A DNA stretch of 64,000 nucleotides from Natrinema salsiterrestre. GTDB taxonomy: Archaea > Halobacteriota > Halobacteria > Halobacteriales > Natrialbaceae. Both the position numbers and the translations under genes were made by a program. The stretch is from the NCBI RefSeq assembly GCF_029502005.1, contig NZ_JAMQOT010000003.1:124001-188000 (forward strand). Direction: 5' to 3'. The notes under the pieces were generated by a model. It searched no databases and was not told the DNA's origin. It saw only the letters and a program-made list of their open reading frames with translations. Shown in pieces: positions 35,635 to 45,282 of the stretch (positions within the stretch are counted from its first letter, which is position 1; each line of letters opens with the position of its first letter).

Positions 35635-37704
35635 ATGGCACGCGACAATTCGGTAGCGGATGACGACTCTTCATCGGGTAGCGGCCCCGAAAGCGGTGAT
35701 AATAGCGGTAATAACGAATTACTCGATCGACGCTCGTACCTGAAACTGACGGGTGCGGCGTCCGTCGTCGGTGGCGGGTTGGCGACGGGAAGTGCGACCG
35801 CCGCCGCCGAGGAGTACGAAGTTATCGAAGCCTCCAACGAGTGGTACACTATCGACGACGGCGAGGTCTTCGAGAACAAGATTATCGACTTCTCCAACGG
35901 GAACTGGTTCGGACTCTACGCTCGAGAGTCGACGAACTGGACGATCCGGAACGTCGGGTTCGTCGGAACTCACCGCTACGACAATCACGCGATCGCGGTG
36001 GCCGACGTCGGCGGCAATACGTCGACGATCGAGAACGTCTACATGGGCGACGGTTGTATACGCCCGAGCAGTTACAGTTCACACGGGCAGTGTGGGATCT
36101 GGGTCGCGCCGGAGCACAACGGCCACATCGACATTCGAAACTGTAACGTTCAGGACTGGCCGAACAACGGGATCTACGCGTCCGCACCCGGTTACAACGG
36201 GAGCGGCGGGACCGTCCACATCGACAGTTGCTACGCGGCGAACAACTACGTCTCGAGTTTCCGGCTGAGCTCCGACGGGTCGAAGTGTACGAACTCCGTC
36301 GCGTACAACGATAGCAACGGCCGATACAACGGGCGATGTTTCTGGGGCTGGAACCCGGGACGGATGGTCGTCTCCGGCTGTGATTTCAGCTCCGGGTCCT
36401 ACAACGACGCGATCCACCTCGGTCGAAACGGTGAGACGACGCGGGTCACGATCGAAGACACGCGCTTCGACGGGATCAGCCAGCGCGGAGACGTTCGGCT
36501 CTCACGCGAGGGCGGGCTCGGATCGGATCCCGACCTCTCGATGCCCGAGGGCGTGCCGACGTCCGCGGAAGAGGCCGCGAGCGGCGGATCGTCGCCGTCT
36601 CCCTCAAGTAACGACTCGGACGAAGAGACCGGCGATTCGTCGCTCGCGAACACGATCGTCTTCGACGGGAACGGCACGACCGACACCACGAGCTACGAAT
36701 TCGTGGTCAGCGATGCGGTCGAGCCGAGCACCGACGAGAACGCGACGATCGACGAGGCGGCGACGGTCGACGGCACCACTGCGAGCGGCACCGTCGCCGA
36801 CTACCTCGACGCGTTCCGTTTCGACGGCCAGATCGAGCGCCTGTCGGTCGACGGCAACGCGACCGTCCGGGTCAACGGCGTCGAGATCGACCCCGCCGAC
36901 ATCGACGACGTCCTGGGTAACGTCGTCCTGATCGACGGGAGTTCCGAGGACGTCACCCGCTACGAATTCACCGTCAGCGGCGAGGCCGAACGAAGCGGCT
37001 ACGACGGCGCCTCGATCGACGACGAGGATGCCATCGAGGACGGCACCGTCTACGGGACCGTCGCCGACTGGAAGGACGCGTTCCGCTACAGCGGCGACAT
37101 CGAACAACTGACCGTCGACGGCCCGGGAACCGTCTCCGTGAACGGCGAGCAGGTCGATCCGTCCGACTTCGGTGCCGACCTCCCGCACGTTCTCGCGGTA
37201 CGGGGCCCTGGAAAACCGGTCGGCTTCGAGATCACGGTGGACGGCGACATCGAACTCGCAGGGAACGAGGACCCGGAAGACGAGGCGACGACGATCTCGG
37301 GGTCGACGGTACAGAGCACCGTCACCGACGACAGTCTTCGCTTCCGATTCTCCGGAACGGTGACCGACGTGTCGCTGACTAACGGGACGCCCACGATCAC
37401 GGTCGACGACGAGGAGATCGACCTCGAGGAATACGGCGACCCCGAACTCTTCCCTCACGCGGTCGTCTTCGACGGGACCGAAACGTCCGAGCCGAGCACG
37501 TATTCGTTCCGCGTCGACGGCAGGGTCATCCAGGCTCAGTACCGCGACGCGTCGGTAAACGATGACGACGTCGTCGAGGACACGACGGTTCGCGGCGGCG
37601 TCGGCAACTGGCTCGACGCCTACTGGTTCGACGGCGACATCGAGGACTTCACCATCCTCGGCGACGCGACGGTCGACGTGCAGTACAACGCGCGGGAGCA
37701 GTAG
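35635..37704 (+). CDS. Tat-exported right-handed beta-helix protein with four C-terminal repeats
   Basis: A 689-residue secreted protein. The Tat motif DRRSYLKLTG (Arg32-Arg33) precedes a hydrophobic stretch ending near SATAAAEE. Residues about 60-300 form a right-handed parallel beta-helix (repeated WTIRNVGF, STIENVYMGD, HIDIRNCNVQ, GTVHIDSCY turns), like NosD or polysaccharide lyases; no catalytic triad is identified. A hinge, GVPTSAEEAASG (about 305-315), leads to four repeats of about 88 residues (about 336-688) with signatures such as VVSDAVEPSTDENATIDEA and VADYLDAFRFDG. Two paralogs lie at 38391 and 58813. Likely a glycan-binding or modifying surface protein. The ATG at 35635 fits the signal peptide. 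Confidence 0.85.
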   Translation: MARDNSVADDDSSSGSGPESGDNSGNNELLDRRSYLKLTGAASVVGGGLATGSATAAAEEYEVIEASNEWYTIDDGEVFENKIIDFSNGNWFGLYARESTNWTIRNVGFVGTHRYDNHAIAVADVGGNTSTIENVYMGDGCIRPSSYSSHGQCGIWVAPEHNGHIDIRNCNVQDWPNNGIYASAPGYNGSGGTVHIDSCYAANNYVSSFRLSSDGSKCTNSVAYNDSNGRYNGRCFWGWNPGRMVVSGCDFSSGSYNDAIHLGRNGETTRVTIEDTRFDGISQRGDVRLSREGGLGSDPDLSMPEGVPTSAEEAASGGSSPSPSSNDSDEETGDSSLANTIVFDGNGTTDTTSYEFVVSDAVEPSTDENATIDEAATVDGTTASGTVADYLDAFRFDGQIERLSVDGNATVRVNGVEIDPADIDDVLGNVVLIDGSSEDVTRYEFTVSGEAERSGYDGASIDDEDAIEDGTVYGTVADWKDAFRYSGDIEQLTVDGPGTVSVNGEQVDPSDFGADLPHVLAVRGPGKPVGFEITVDGDIELAGNEDPEDEATTISGSTVQSTVTDDSLRFRFSGTVTDVSLTNGTPTITVDDEEIDLEEYGDPELFPHAVVFDGTETSEPSTYSFRVDGRVIQAQYRDASVNDDDVVEDTTVRGGVGNWLDAYWFDGDIEDFTILGDATVDVQYNAREQ

Positions 37705-38390
37705 ATTGGGTTAGCCGAGCGCCGTCTCGCCTCCGGTTTGCCGAAGTCAGACTCTTTCTCCCGGTTCCCGGCGCTCGAGAACTTGGTACGTCACGTTTCT
37801 CGACCGAACTCGTTCGTTTCAGCCCAGTTCACGCGGCGGTCGTCGTCGCTTTCCTCGGAGAGAGTCGTCGACCGGCTGCGGAGACAGTTCCGTGAGTCGC
37901 GTCTGCGGTGATACTTCGCACAGGGTAACGGAGCCCTCCCGCTCGAGCCACCGGAGTGAGCTCGCGCTCGTGGGGACCACCCGATCGATACCGGTCCTCT
38001 CGGGGATCGATGGCACTTCGTCCCGTCTTCCCCGCCGACTGCACCGGTCTCTGGAAGTCGACTATCCGCGCTCGCACCGGATACCGATCACGAAGCGCAG
38101 CAGCCTGCGACGCCATCTCCGGACGCGAACGGAAACACCGTGCGCTGGCTCGTCAACTCCGCCTTTGATATCCGGTGGCCCGGCGCTATCGGTATCGAAG
38201 CGGGTTCTCACGGTGTCCGTCGGTTGCCGTAGCTGGCCGATCGAACGCTGAGAAAAAACCGCAAACGCGTACGATGGTGGATGGAGGAATCCGATCGCCC
38301 GATGGCAGATCGCGTCAGCGGGGCGTCGGAGGGTCTGCGTGGGCGGTGCGTCGGACGGCCTGCGTCAGCGGGGAGTCGTTCAGGGTCGGC
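37705..38390. other. 686-base intergenic stretch between two beta-helix genes
   Basis: The two beta-helix genes converge here. No frame has recognisable domains; short frames on both strands are Arg/Ser-rich. No repeats of note. Confidence 0.35.
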
Positions 38391-39341
38391 TCAGTTCTGG
38401 GAGCCGGATGCCGCTTCTTCGGGGCTCGTCGGCACGCCCTCGGGGATGACTGCTTCGGGATCGGTGCCGACGCCGTCGCCGAGCTGGACGCTCGAGCCGG
38501 CCGCTTCGGAGATCCCGGCCTGCTCGTCGTAATCGGAGTCCGTGACGGTGACCTCCGTCGGGTTCCCGTTCGCACCGGCGACGATGGCGTTGTTCTGCCC
38601 GTTCATCTCGATCTGGCAGCCCTCGACCTCGACCGTGCCGGGTGCCCACGCCCAGATACCGCGGCCGACGTAGCCCTCGCTACCGTCGACGTAGACGCTG
38701 GAGTTCGTCACCTTGCTCCCTTCGGTGCCCAGTCGGAAGTGGGAGACGTAACAGTTCGCGGCGAAGCTGCTGTCGATGTGGATCGTCCCGCCGCCGCTGT
38801 TCCCGGGGGCGGAGCCGTAGATCGCGTTGTCCGCGAAGTTCTGGATGTTGACGTTCTTGAAGTCGATGTGTCCGTTATGGTCCGGCGCGACCCAGAACGC
38901 GGTCTGGCCGTGCCCGTTCGGATTCCCGTTCCCGTCGCTCGAGCCGTCACCGAGGTAGACGTTTTCGACGGTGCAGGTGCCGCCGCTCGTATCGGAGACG
39001 CCGAACGTCGCGCTACCGGTTCCGGACGTGTTTTCGCCCTTGAAGCCGATGTTTCGGATCGTCCAGTCGCTGCTGTGAGCGGTGACGACGATGTCCTGCC
39101 CGGTCGTCATGTCGATGAGCTTGTTCTCCCAGGTCTCACCGGCGCCGATGGTGATCGTCTGACCCTGGGCCTCGATGACCTCGTAGTCGTCCTGTGCCGC
39201 AGCGGTGCCGGCGCCACCGATCGCGGTCGCCGCGGTCGCCACCGCGGCGAGCGAGCGAACGTAGTTGCGGCGGGTTAATTCGCTGTTACGGCCTGCAGTC
39301 GGAGTAGATTCCGTCTCGGACGTACGGGAGTTCTGCGCCAT
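38391..39341 (-). CDS. Tat-exported beta-helix protein, short form
   Basis: A 316-residue paralog of the 35635 protein. It has a Tat signal (LTRRNYVRSLAAV, Arg24-Arg25) and a beta-helix of about 240 residues with matching turns (WTIRNIGFKG, CTVENVYLGD, HIDFKNVNIQN, GTIHIDSSFAAN). It ends within the hinge EGVPTSPEEAASGSQN and therefore lacks the four C-terminal repeats of its neighbour. The paralog pair is arranged tail to tail. Upstream (39349-39420) is an AT-rich promoter region, with a dyad at 39634-39648. Confidence 0.85.
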   Translation of the reverse strand: MAQNSRTSETESTPTAGRNSELTRRNYVRSLAAVATAATAIGGAGTAAAQDDYEVIEAQGQTITIGAGETWENKLIDMTTGQDIVVTAHSSDWTIRNIGFKGENTSGTGSATFGVSDTSGGTCTVENVYLGDGSSDGNGNPNGHGQTAFWVAPDHNGHIDFKNVNIQNFADNAIYGSAPGNSGGGTIHIDSSFAANCYVSHFRLGTEGSKVTNSSVYVDGSEGYVGRGIWAWAPGTVEVEGCQIEMNGQNNAIVAGANGNPTEVTVTDSDYDEQAGISEAAGSSVQLGDGVGTDPEAVIPEGVPTSPEEAASGSQN

Positions 39342-39912
39342 ACACTTGCGTAACTCCGCCTTACACTCATAAACTTTTTCTTGCCCTTATGGCTTAAATT
39401 TACAGAATATTTTTCTAACACTGGTTATTGAGCCACAATCTACCGATAGAATGTCACGAAATTACGAACGAATTCGTGACGAATTCCGATCCCGTAATCG
39501 CGTCTTTGCCGCGGAAATCGGATATTGATGCCTCGAGAGACCGTGCACGAGGCTCTGATCAGCGATCGGTGAGAACGGCAGTGATCCGGGAGGACCGACC
39601 GTTCCGACGCCGCAGTTACGTATTTCCGGGCCCGTAATCAGCTATTACCCGGGGTTTCACCGGATCTCATCGTTGCTCGGCCGGTCCACGAGAGTGGTTT
39701 TCACGGGCAGATCCTCGAGCGGAACGGGGAGACAGAGTCTGTTCGTCGGCCCGTGCTCACACGCGTGCGCACGAAACTGAGTCTGCTGCTTCCTCGAGCG
39801 GAGTGGAAGACTGTCGCTTCCGGCGTCCCGGTGGGTTGGCCGAAGGAACCGCCGGACAGCGCGTCAGCACCATCGGTAGCGCGAGTCAGCGTGCGACTAG
39901 CGATTCGCGTCG
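39342..39912. other. 571-base intergenic stretch with a GTAAT-N5-ATTAC dyad
   Basis: It is AT-rich next to the beta-helix start (AACTTTTTCTTGCC and TATTTTTCTAAC). The rest is GC-rich with no gene. The dyad at 39634 resembles that upstream of the other beta-helix gene. Confidence 0.4.
39634..39648. promoter_or_regulatory. GTAAT-N5-ATTAC dyad upstream of the short beta-helix gene
   Basis: GTAAT-CAGCT-ATTAC followed by CCC. The half-site spacing is the same as in the perfect palindrome at 35470 (GTAAT-ACGGT-ATTAC, also followed by CCC). It is about 290 bases from the beta-helix ATG, so function is uncertain. Confidence 0.4.
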
Positions 39913-41706
39913 CTACGACTCGCTGCTGATAGCGTACATCTCGAACTCGTCGTTCGAAATCACCTTATTCGCGCTCGGGTCGGTGTCGAGTCCCTCGTAT
40001 GCGGCCTCGCGGTAGTTGAGTTCGTCGTAGACGTCGAACTCCTTCGTCCTGTCCCACTCCGTGACGGTGAGGTAGTACTCGTCGGTGGGGTAGGCCCCGC
40101 TATAGTTGCCCGCCGAGAACACGCTGGCGTTGACGGTTCCGGTCGTTGCCGACCCGCCACCGATATTGCCACCGCCGCCGGGGATCCCGTTGATTCCGTG
40201 GTCGTATCGGTAGGGATCGTACCCCATGCCCGCGTAGGGAACGTCCTCGGCACCGTGATCCAGACCGTCCTCGTACCCGCTCATCATTTCGGGAGTCACG
40301 TGCTGGCTCGGATTGTAGATCAGCGGCGACGTGAACACGGTCATCAGTCCGAGCACCAGACAGGCGCCGAGTACCAGCGCCGTGACCGCGTTCGCGCCGG
40401 GCCTCGTGACCACGCGCGAGAGGCCGCCCGCGAGCTGTGCCAGCGCGACACCGGCGAGTATCGTCAGGACCACGTAGATGAATCCGACCTGTCGGAACGC
40501 CATCGTCGGCGTCCCGACGAAGTACACCGCGAACATGGCGCCGAGCGGAACGAGCGCGAGCGCGAGGTAGTTGACGAACGATCTGGTCTCGGCGTCGAGG
40601 CTCGAGCGACCGAGCCAGACGGCCAGCACGAACAGCCCCGCGACCAGGCCGACGATCGCCGCGTCGAGGAACATCTTCACGAAGAGCTCGGTGAGGCTCC
40701 CGCCGATATCGGTCAGCGACGTTCCCCGCTGGGCGACTTCGGTCCCGGCACCGATGTCCTGTGCGAGCAGCCCGGAGACGAGTCCGGCCGCGGCGCTTCG
40801 GAACCGTTCGTTGCTCAGCGCCCAGAGGCCGAACAGCGCGCCCAGCCCGATCGTGTGGACGTACGTCGTCGGGTGCTCGAGCATCGGATGGTCGTCGAAC
40901 CGCCAGCGGGCGAGGAACTGCACGCCGCTGATTGCGCCGACGAGGATGACGACGTTGAACATCTGTTGTGGATGGACCAGCAAGAGCGCGAGACCGGTCA
41001 GGAAGACGAGAACGCTGAACGGGGAGAGTCCGAGCGGGAGTCGGTCCCGAGTCGACCGCCGTCGGAGGTAGGCGACGAACGCGAAGACCACGGCGGGAAC
41101 GAGAAAGAGCGCGTTCGAGTTGGTGTGGACGCCCATGAACGTCGCGATGTTGTTGACCGGCAACACCATCCAGGAGGTGATCGCGGCGAGGCCGACGGCC
41201 GATTCACCGGCCCCCATCGCGCGAACGGCGAGCGGGACGAAGACGACGAACGGGACGAAGAGAACGACCATGCCGATCAACAACCCGCGCTCGATCGAGA
41301 CGCCGCCGACGAAGTGAAGCACCGTCGCGATGGTGTGCAGTCCGGGATAGAACAGCTCGTGGGGAGGGGTCCCGCCGGACACGATGTCCCGGGTCCAGCC
41401 CAGATGCGTCATCGCGTCGCCCATCCCAGCGAAGTGGTAGTTTCGGATCACGGGGAGGCTCACGATCGCGATCACCGTCGTCGCACCGAGCCCGATGCCG
41501 AGTCCCTGCCGTCGGCCGCGACAGGTAAGCGTCGCCGCGACCGCGATCGCGAGCGAGAGTGCGAACAGGGCCCACGTGACCGTCGGTGATCCGGTATAGA
41601 CCGACGACTCGTAGGCAGTTGCCGGGTTCGCTCTCGCCGCGAGAACGCCCAGTGCGATCGCGAGAAAGCCGAACGTGAGCGTCGCGTCGAGCGTCGATCG
41701 TCTCAT
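39913..41706 (-). CDS. Large multi-span membrane protein, GC-rich paralog
   Basis: A 597-residue membrane protein with about 12 hydrophobic helices, followed by a hydrophilic, Gly-rich extracellular C-terminus (about 470-597). The early motif VIRNYHFAGMGDAMTHLGWTRD near residue 87, with two acidic residues in a loop, recalls GT-C type glycosyltransferases or polymerases, and HPQQMFN occurs midway. The C-terminal part has YDELNYREA... A paralog of 595 residues lies at 52205 and shares these blocks. It is probably a glycan polymerase or lipid-linked-sugar transferase; no specific family was identified. It is divergent from the PP-loop gene. Confidence 0.75.
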   Translation of the reverse strand: MRRSTLDATLTFGFLAIALGVLAARANPATAYESSVYTGSPTVTWALFALSLAIAVAATLTCRGRRQGLGIGLGATTVIAIVSLPVIRNYHFAGMGDAMTHLGWTRDIVSGGTPPHELFYPGLHTIATVLHFVGGVSIERGLLIGMVVLFVPFVVFVPLAVRAMGAGESAVGLAAITSWMVLPVNNIATFMGVHTNSNALFLVPAVVFAFVAYLRRRSTRDRLPLGLSPFSVLVFLTGLALLLVHPQQMFNVVILVGAISGVQFLARWRFDDHPMLEHPTTYVHTIGLGALFGLWALSNERFRSAAAGLVSGLLAQDIGAGTEVAQRGTSLTDIGGSLTELFVKMFLDAAIVGLVAGLFVLAVWLGRSSLDAETRSFVNYLALALVPLGAMFAVYFVGTPTMAFRQVGFIYVVLTILAGVALAQLAGGLSRVVTRPGANAVTALVLGACLVLGLMTVFTSPLIYNPSQHVTPEMMSGYEDGLDHGAEDVPYAGMGYDPYRYDHGINGIPGGGGNIGGGSATTGTVNASVFSAGNYSGAYPTDEYYLTVTEWDRTKEFDVYDELNYREAAYEGLDTDPSANKVISNDEFEMYAISSES

Positions 41707-42065
41707 GCCGTCTCACCGCCTTCGACCGAACCACTCTCGAAACGCATGTGTTGCCCGACCCGTCGTCACTGCCGCGGTTTGTTATCCGTCTCCTACCTTC
41801 GAGAACAGCAGTACGCGTCGATAACGGGATCGTGAACCGCAGTATCGGACAATCACGGGCCCTGTCACCCGTCCCACACGAACGGGCGGGGTCTCCCCAG
41901 TCACGAGCGACCGACCGCTGCAACCGTCGACACGCTGTACGGTGTTCCTATCGACTCCGGACGGTCGGCTACGGGTCGACTTCTCGAGCGCTGCCCGATC
42001 AACGGTTCCAGTGGTTTTTGTAGTCGATCGTAATACCCTCGCTCGAGAGCGAGACGACCCTATCT
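41707..42065. other. Intergenic stretch with GTAATACCC half-site
   Basis: This is the promoter region of two divergent genes. GTAATACCC at 42030-42038, about 30 bases before the PP-loop gene ATG, is a half-site of the recurrent palindrome. No other feature seen. Confidence 0.4.
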
Positions 42066-43373
42066 ATGTCATCGATTATTATCGACCGGCTCACCGCCGA
42101 CGACGGGACGCTCGAGTGTTCGGTTCGCGCCTCGGCCGACCTCGAGCGGTTCGTGACCGACGAACCGTTCCGAACCAGCTACGACGTCCCGATCGCGGAC
42201 GTCCCCGACGGCGTGCTCGCGATTCCCGTCCTCGCGCAGATCTGTCCGGTCGCGTGGGCCAACGGGGCCGACGTCTACGTCGACGAGGTCGACGCGACGT
42301 TCGCCCGCGCGCTCGAGGACGTCGCGGAGTCGCTGTCCGCGATGTACGACTTCATCGACGGTGGGACGCTCTATGCCCGCAGCACGATCGATCCGGACCC
42401 CGAGGGAACCGACGAGACCGGCCTGCTCTTCACCGGCGGTGTCGACTCGACGTACTCGTACGTTCGCCACCGCGAGGAGTCGCCGACCCTGATCAGCGTC
42501 CGGGGCTGGACGATCACCCCGGACGCCGGCGACGATGAGAAATGGGACGCCCTCCGGACGCGCGTCTCGAGCTTCGCCCGCGAGCACGACTGCGAGACGG
42601 CGTTCGTCGAGTCGAACATGCTCTCCTTCCTCGACCACCCGATGTTGCTGGCCCACTACAAGCGCCACGTCGACGGCGGCTGGTACAGCTCCGTCGGTCA
42701 CGGTCTGGGGCTGCTCGGACTCTGCGCGCCGATGGCCTACGCACGCGGGATGACGGACCTCTACGTCGCCGCGACCCACTGGGAGGGGATCGACCTCGAG
42801 TGGGGCTCTCGTCCCGACATCGACGACCGCGTCCGGTGGGCCGGGACGCAGTGTCACCACGACGGCTACGACCTCACTCGCCAGGAGCGCCTCGATCGGA
42901 TCGCCGACTACGTCCGGACCGAAGCGCCGACGCTCCAGCTGCAGACCTGTAACGATCGGATGGACGGCAACTGCGGCGCATGCGAGAAGTGTTACCGAAC
43001 CGCAGTTGGCCTCCGCCTCTCGGGCCTCGAGCCCGACGATCACGGGTATCCCTTCGACGACGGCGACTACCACCGCCTCCGTCGCTCCCTCGAGCGCGGC
43101 GAGTGGGTCCTCGGGCAGGACGAGCGACATATGTGGGCGGACATTCGCGAGCGCGCCCGCGACACGGCGCCCGCGACGCCCGCCGAACGGACCTTTTTCG
43201 AGTGGCTCGAGTCCGTCGATCTGGACGACCTGATCTCGGCGTCGGAGCCGCCGCTCTCCCATCGGCTCCTCCGTGCGGGCGCACGGAACACACCGAACGC
43301 GGTCTACAACACCGCGTATCCGGCCTGGACGGCGGCGAAAGCGGGCCTTCGTCTCGTCCGGTCGGACAAATAA
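42066..43373 (+). CDS. PP-loop ATPase resembling QueC, in a glycan gene setting
   Basis: A 435-residue protein. The PP-loop GLLFTGGVDSTYSYV (GGVDST at 124-129) binds ATP pyrophosphate, and four cysteines (Cys295, 303, 306, 309 in CNDRMDGNCGACEKC) form a zinc site with spacing close to that of QueC 7-cyano-7-deazaguanine synthase. It has about 120 extra N-terminal residues and a C-terminal extension that normal QueC (about 220-240 residues) lacks. PP-loop enzymes adenylate a carboxylate or carbonyl and transfer nitrogen or sulfur. In this neighbourhood, amidation of a uronic-acid sugar is a reasonable hypothesis. Function is not established. Confidence 0.75.
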   Translation: MSSIIIDRLTADDGTLECSVRASADLERFVTDEPFRTSYDVPIADVPDGVLAIPVLAQICPVAWANGADVYVDEVDATFARALEDVAESLSAMYDFIDGGTLYARSTIDPDPEGTDETGLLFTGGVDSTYSYVRHREESPTLISVRGWTITPDAGDDEKWDALRTRVSSFAREHDCETAFVESNMLSFLDHPMLLAHYKRHVDGGWYSSVGHGLGLLGLCAPMAYARGMTDLYVAATHWEGIDLEWGSRPDIDDRVRWAGTQCHHDGYDLTRQERLDRIADYVRTEAPTLQLQTCNDRMDGNCGACEKCYRTAVGLRLSGLEPDDHGYPFDDGDYHRLRRSLERGEWVLGQDERHMWADIRERARDTAPATPAERTFFEWLESVDLDDLISASEPPLSHRLLRAGARNTPNAVYNTAYPAWTAAKAGLRLVRSDK

Positions 43374-43463
43374 GGATCGCCGCTGATCGGTTCAGTCGGT
43401 TCGACGATGCTCCCCGTTCGGGAGCCCTGATCGGTACCCGATCCGGCACCGTCCGGCTCTGGC

Positions 43464-45092
43464 TCACTCGAGGTAGCCGAGATCAGCGAGCCGCTTTTCG
43501 ACCGCTTCGTCGTCCGTTTCGATCGATCGATCCCCGTCGAACCGGGGATATCGGCGCGTCTCGCCAGCGTCGACGCTTGGAAGCGGCTCGCCGTCCATTC
43601 GCTCGTCGACCGGCACGTCGAGGGTCGATAGGACCGTCGGAGCGATGTCGAAGAGGTGAGGAGTCCCGACAGACACGCCGTGATCGACCGCGTCACCGTA
43701 GGCCGCAACGGTGCCCGTGAGCTTGTGGTTCCACGGTTCGCTTGGCGGCCCGAACTGTTGGTTTCGCAGCGTCGCGGAGAGGAAGTGATCGAAATCGGCC
43801 GGAACGGTAACGACGTCGACTGCGTGTTCACTCTCGGGGCCGTGAAAGTACTCTTCTCGAGGACGAACGGTCTCGAAAACGGGATCCCCGTCGGGCGTCG
43901 TGACCGACCCCAGAGCGTCGATGATTCGCGTCCGGACCGTCTCGTACTCTTCGGGCGGGACGACGCCGTCGGGTTCGCGTCCCTCGAGATTGATCCGAAC
44001 GCCGAGTTCGATCCGCGAGCGGACGTACGCAGTCGATTCACTGAAGTCGACTTGCGTTGCGCCCGCGTTGACGAGCCCGGCAGGGGCGTATGCTGCTACG
44101 AAGTCGTCGATGCCGAGGCGCTCGAGGACAGCTCCGATCCGCTGGCTCGTGAGACCGATCCCAGCGGCGGTCGCCATCGCTCGCTCTGCGACGCCGGGCT
44201 CGTACCTCGTGGCATCCTCTCCTCGCTTGAGATTGTCGTCGCGAACCGTCGCCCACGTCGGCATTCCCGATCCGCCGCGTTCGACTTCGACAATCCCCGT
44301 CTCGCGGAGGTACTCGTTGACGCGGAACTCTCGTCCGTCGTACGGTCCCATTCCGTGATCGCTCGCGACGATCACGGTCGCCGGATCGTGGGCCTCGAGG
44401 ATTTCTCCGAGTTGTCGATCGACCTCGCGGTAAATGGCGCGGATCGCCGCGTCGTCATCGGGTCGCTCGTGGAAGATCGAATCGGTCGCCTGGAACTCGA
44501 CGAAGCCGAAATCGGGGTCGAACCGATCCGCGAGATAGCGAAACGCTTCGCCTCGCATGCGCACGCAGTCACTGTATGTACTTCCGAGATCGGCCGCGTC
44601 CTCGTCGGGGTAGACGCGGTACTCCCCGATCGATTCTCTGACCTCTTCGAGCAACCCGGCGGGGTGACAGTCCGGATTCTCCGGTGCGGTGTAGCCGGGG
44701 ATCAGTGCACCGTCGAACTCCCGCGGCGGGTGCGTGACGGGGACGTTGACGACCACGCTCGTCATGCCGTGGCGATCGAGCAGCTCCCACAGCGTTCGTT
44801 CGCGGACGTCCGTGGCGTTGACGACATCCCAATCGTAACCGTCGAACGAGAGGAAGCCGTATATGCCGTGCTTTCCGGGATTCATTCCCGTGTACAGCGA
44901 CGGCCACGCCGACGCCGTCCACGGCGGGATCTGTGACTCGAGCGGGCCGTTCGTTCCGTCCCGGTAGATCGACTCGAGGGTCGGGACGTCGCCGTCGTCG
45001 AACAGCGGTGCGAGTATCCGATCGCAGGCTGCGTCGATCCCGACGAGTAACGTCTGGAGGGAAGATTCGCCGTCCATCGACGGGACCGTCAT
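43464..45092 (-). CDS. Alkaline-phosphatase-superfamily enzyme, copy 2
   Basis: A 542-residue paralog of the 21600 protein, identical in length. Landmarks are TLLVGIDAACDRILAP, nucleophile IPPWTASAWPSLYTG (Thr59), GKHGIYGFLSFDGYDW and VASDHGMG, with EYFHGPE late in the chain. Start ATG at 45092, or a second ATG five codons on. It lies downstream of a FemAB-like gene on the same strand (gap 190 bases), repeating the AP-FemAB partnership seen near 21 kb but in reversed gene order. No signal peptide. Confidence 0.85.
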   Translation of the reverse strand: MTVPSMDGESSLQTLLVGIDAACDRILAPLFDDGDVPTLESIYRDGTNGPLESQIPPWTASAWPSLYTGMNPGKHGIYGFLSFDGYDWDVVNATDVRERTLWELLDRHGMTSVVVNVPVTHPPREFDGALIPGYTAPENPDCHPAGLLEEVRESIGEYRVYPDEDAADLGSTYSDCVRMRGEAFRYLADRFDPDFGFVEFQATDSIFHERPDDDAAIRAIYREVDRQLGEILEAHDPATVIVASDHGMGPYDGREFRVNEYLRETGIVEVERGGSGMPTWATVRDDNLKRGEDATRYEPGVAERAMATAAGIGLTSQRIGAVLERLGIDDFVAAYAPAGLVNAGATQVDFSESTAYVRSRIELGVRINLEGREPDGVVPPEEYETVRTRIIDALGSVTTPDGDPVFETVRPREEYFHGPESEHAVDVVTVPADFDHFLSATLRNQQFGPPSEPWNHKLTGTVAAYGDAVDHGVSVGTPHLFDIAPTVLSTLDVPVDERMDGEPLPSVDAGETRRYPRFDGDRSIETDDEAVEKRLADLGYLE

Positions 45093-45282
45093 GCTATCGA
45101 GCCTTGGTTATAGACGAAATTACTGCGGGTTGACTCGTTTATCGTGTTCGAACCGATCCAACGCCACAGAGTGACTGCCTGTAGCGTCTTCGTCCAACGA
45201 GAGAAACGACCCCATACCGGTGGTAATTCGAACCGGAGCGTAGTGCGTTCGGTTCCGAATCCGTTACGCGAGGCACAGATCC

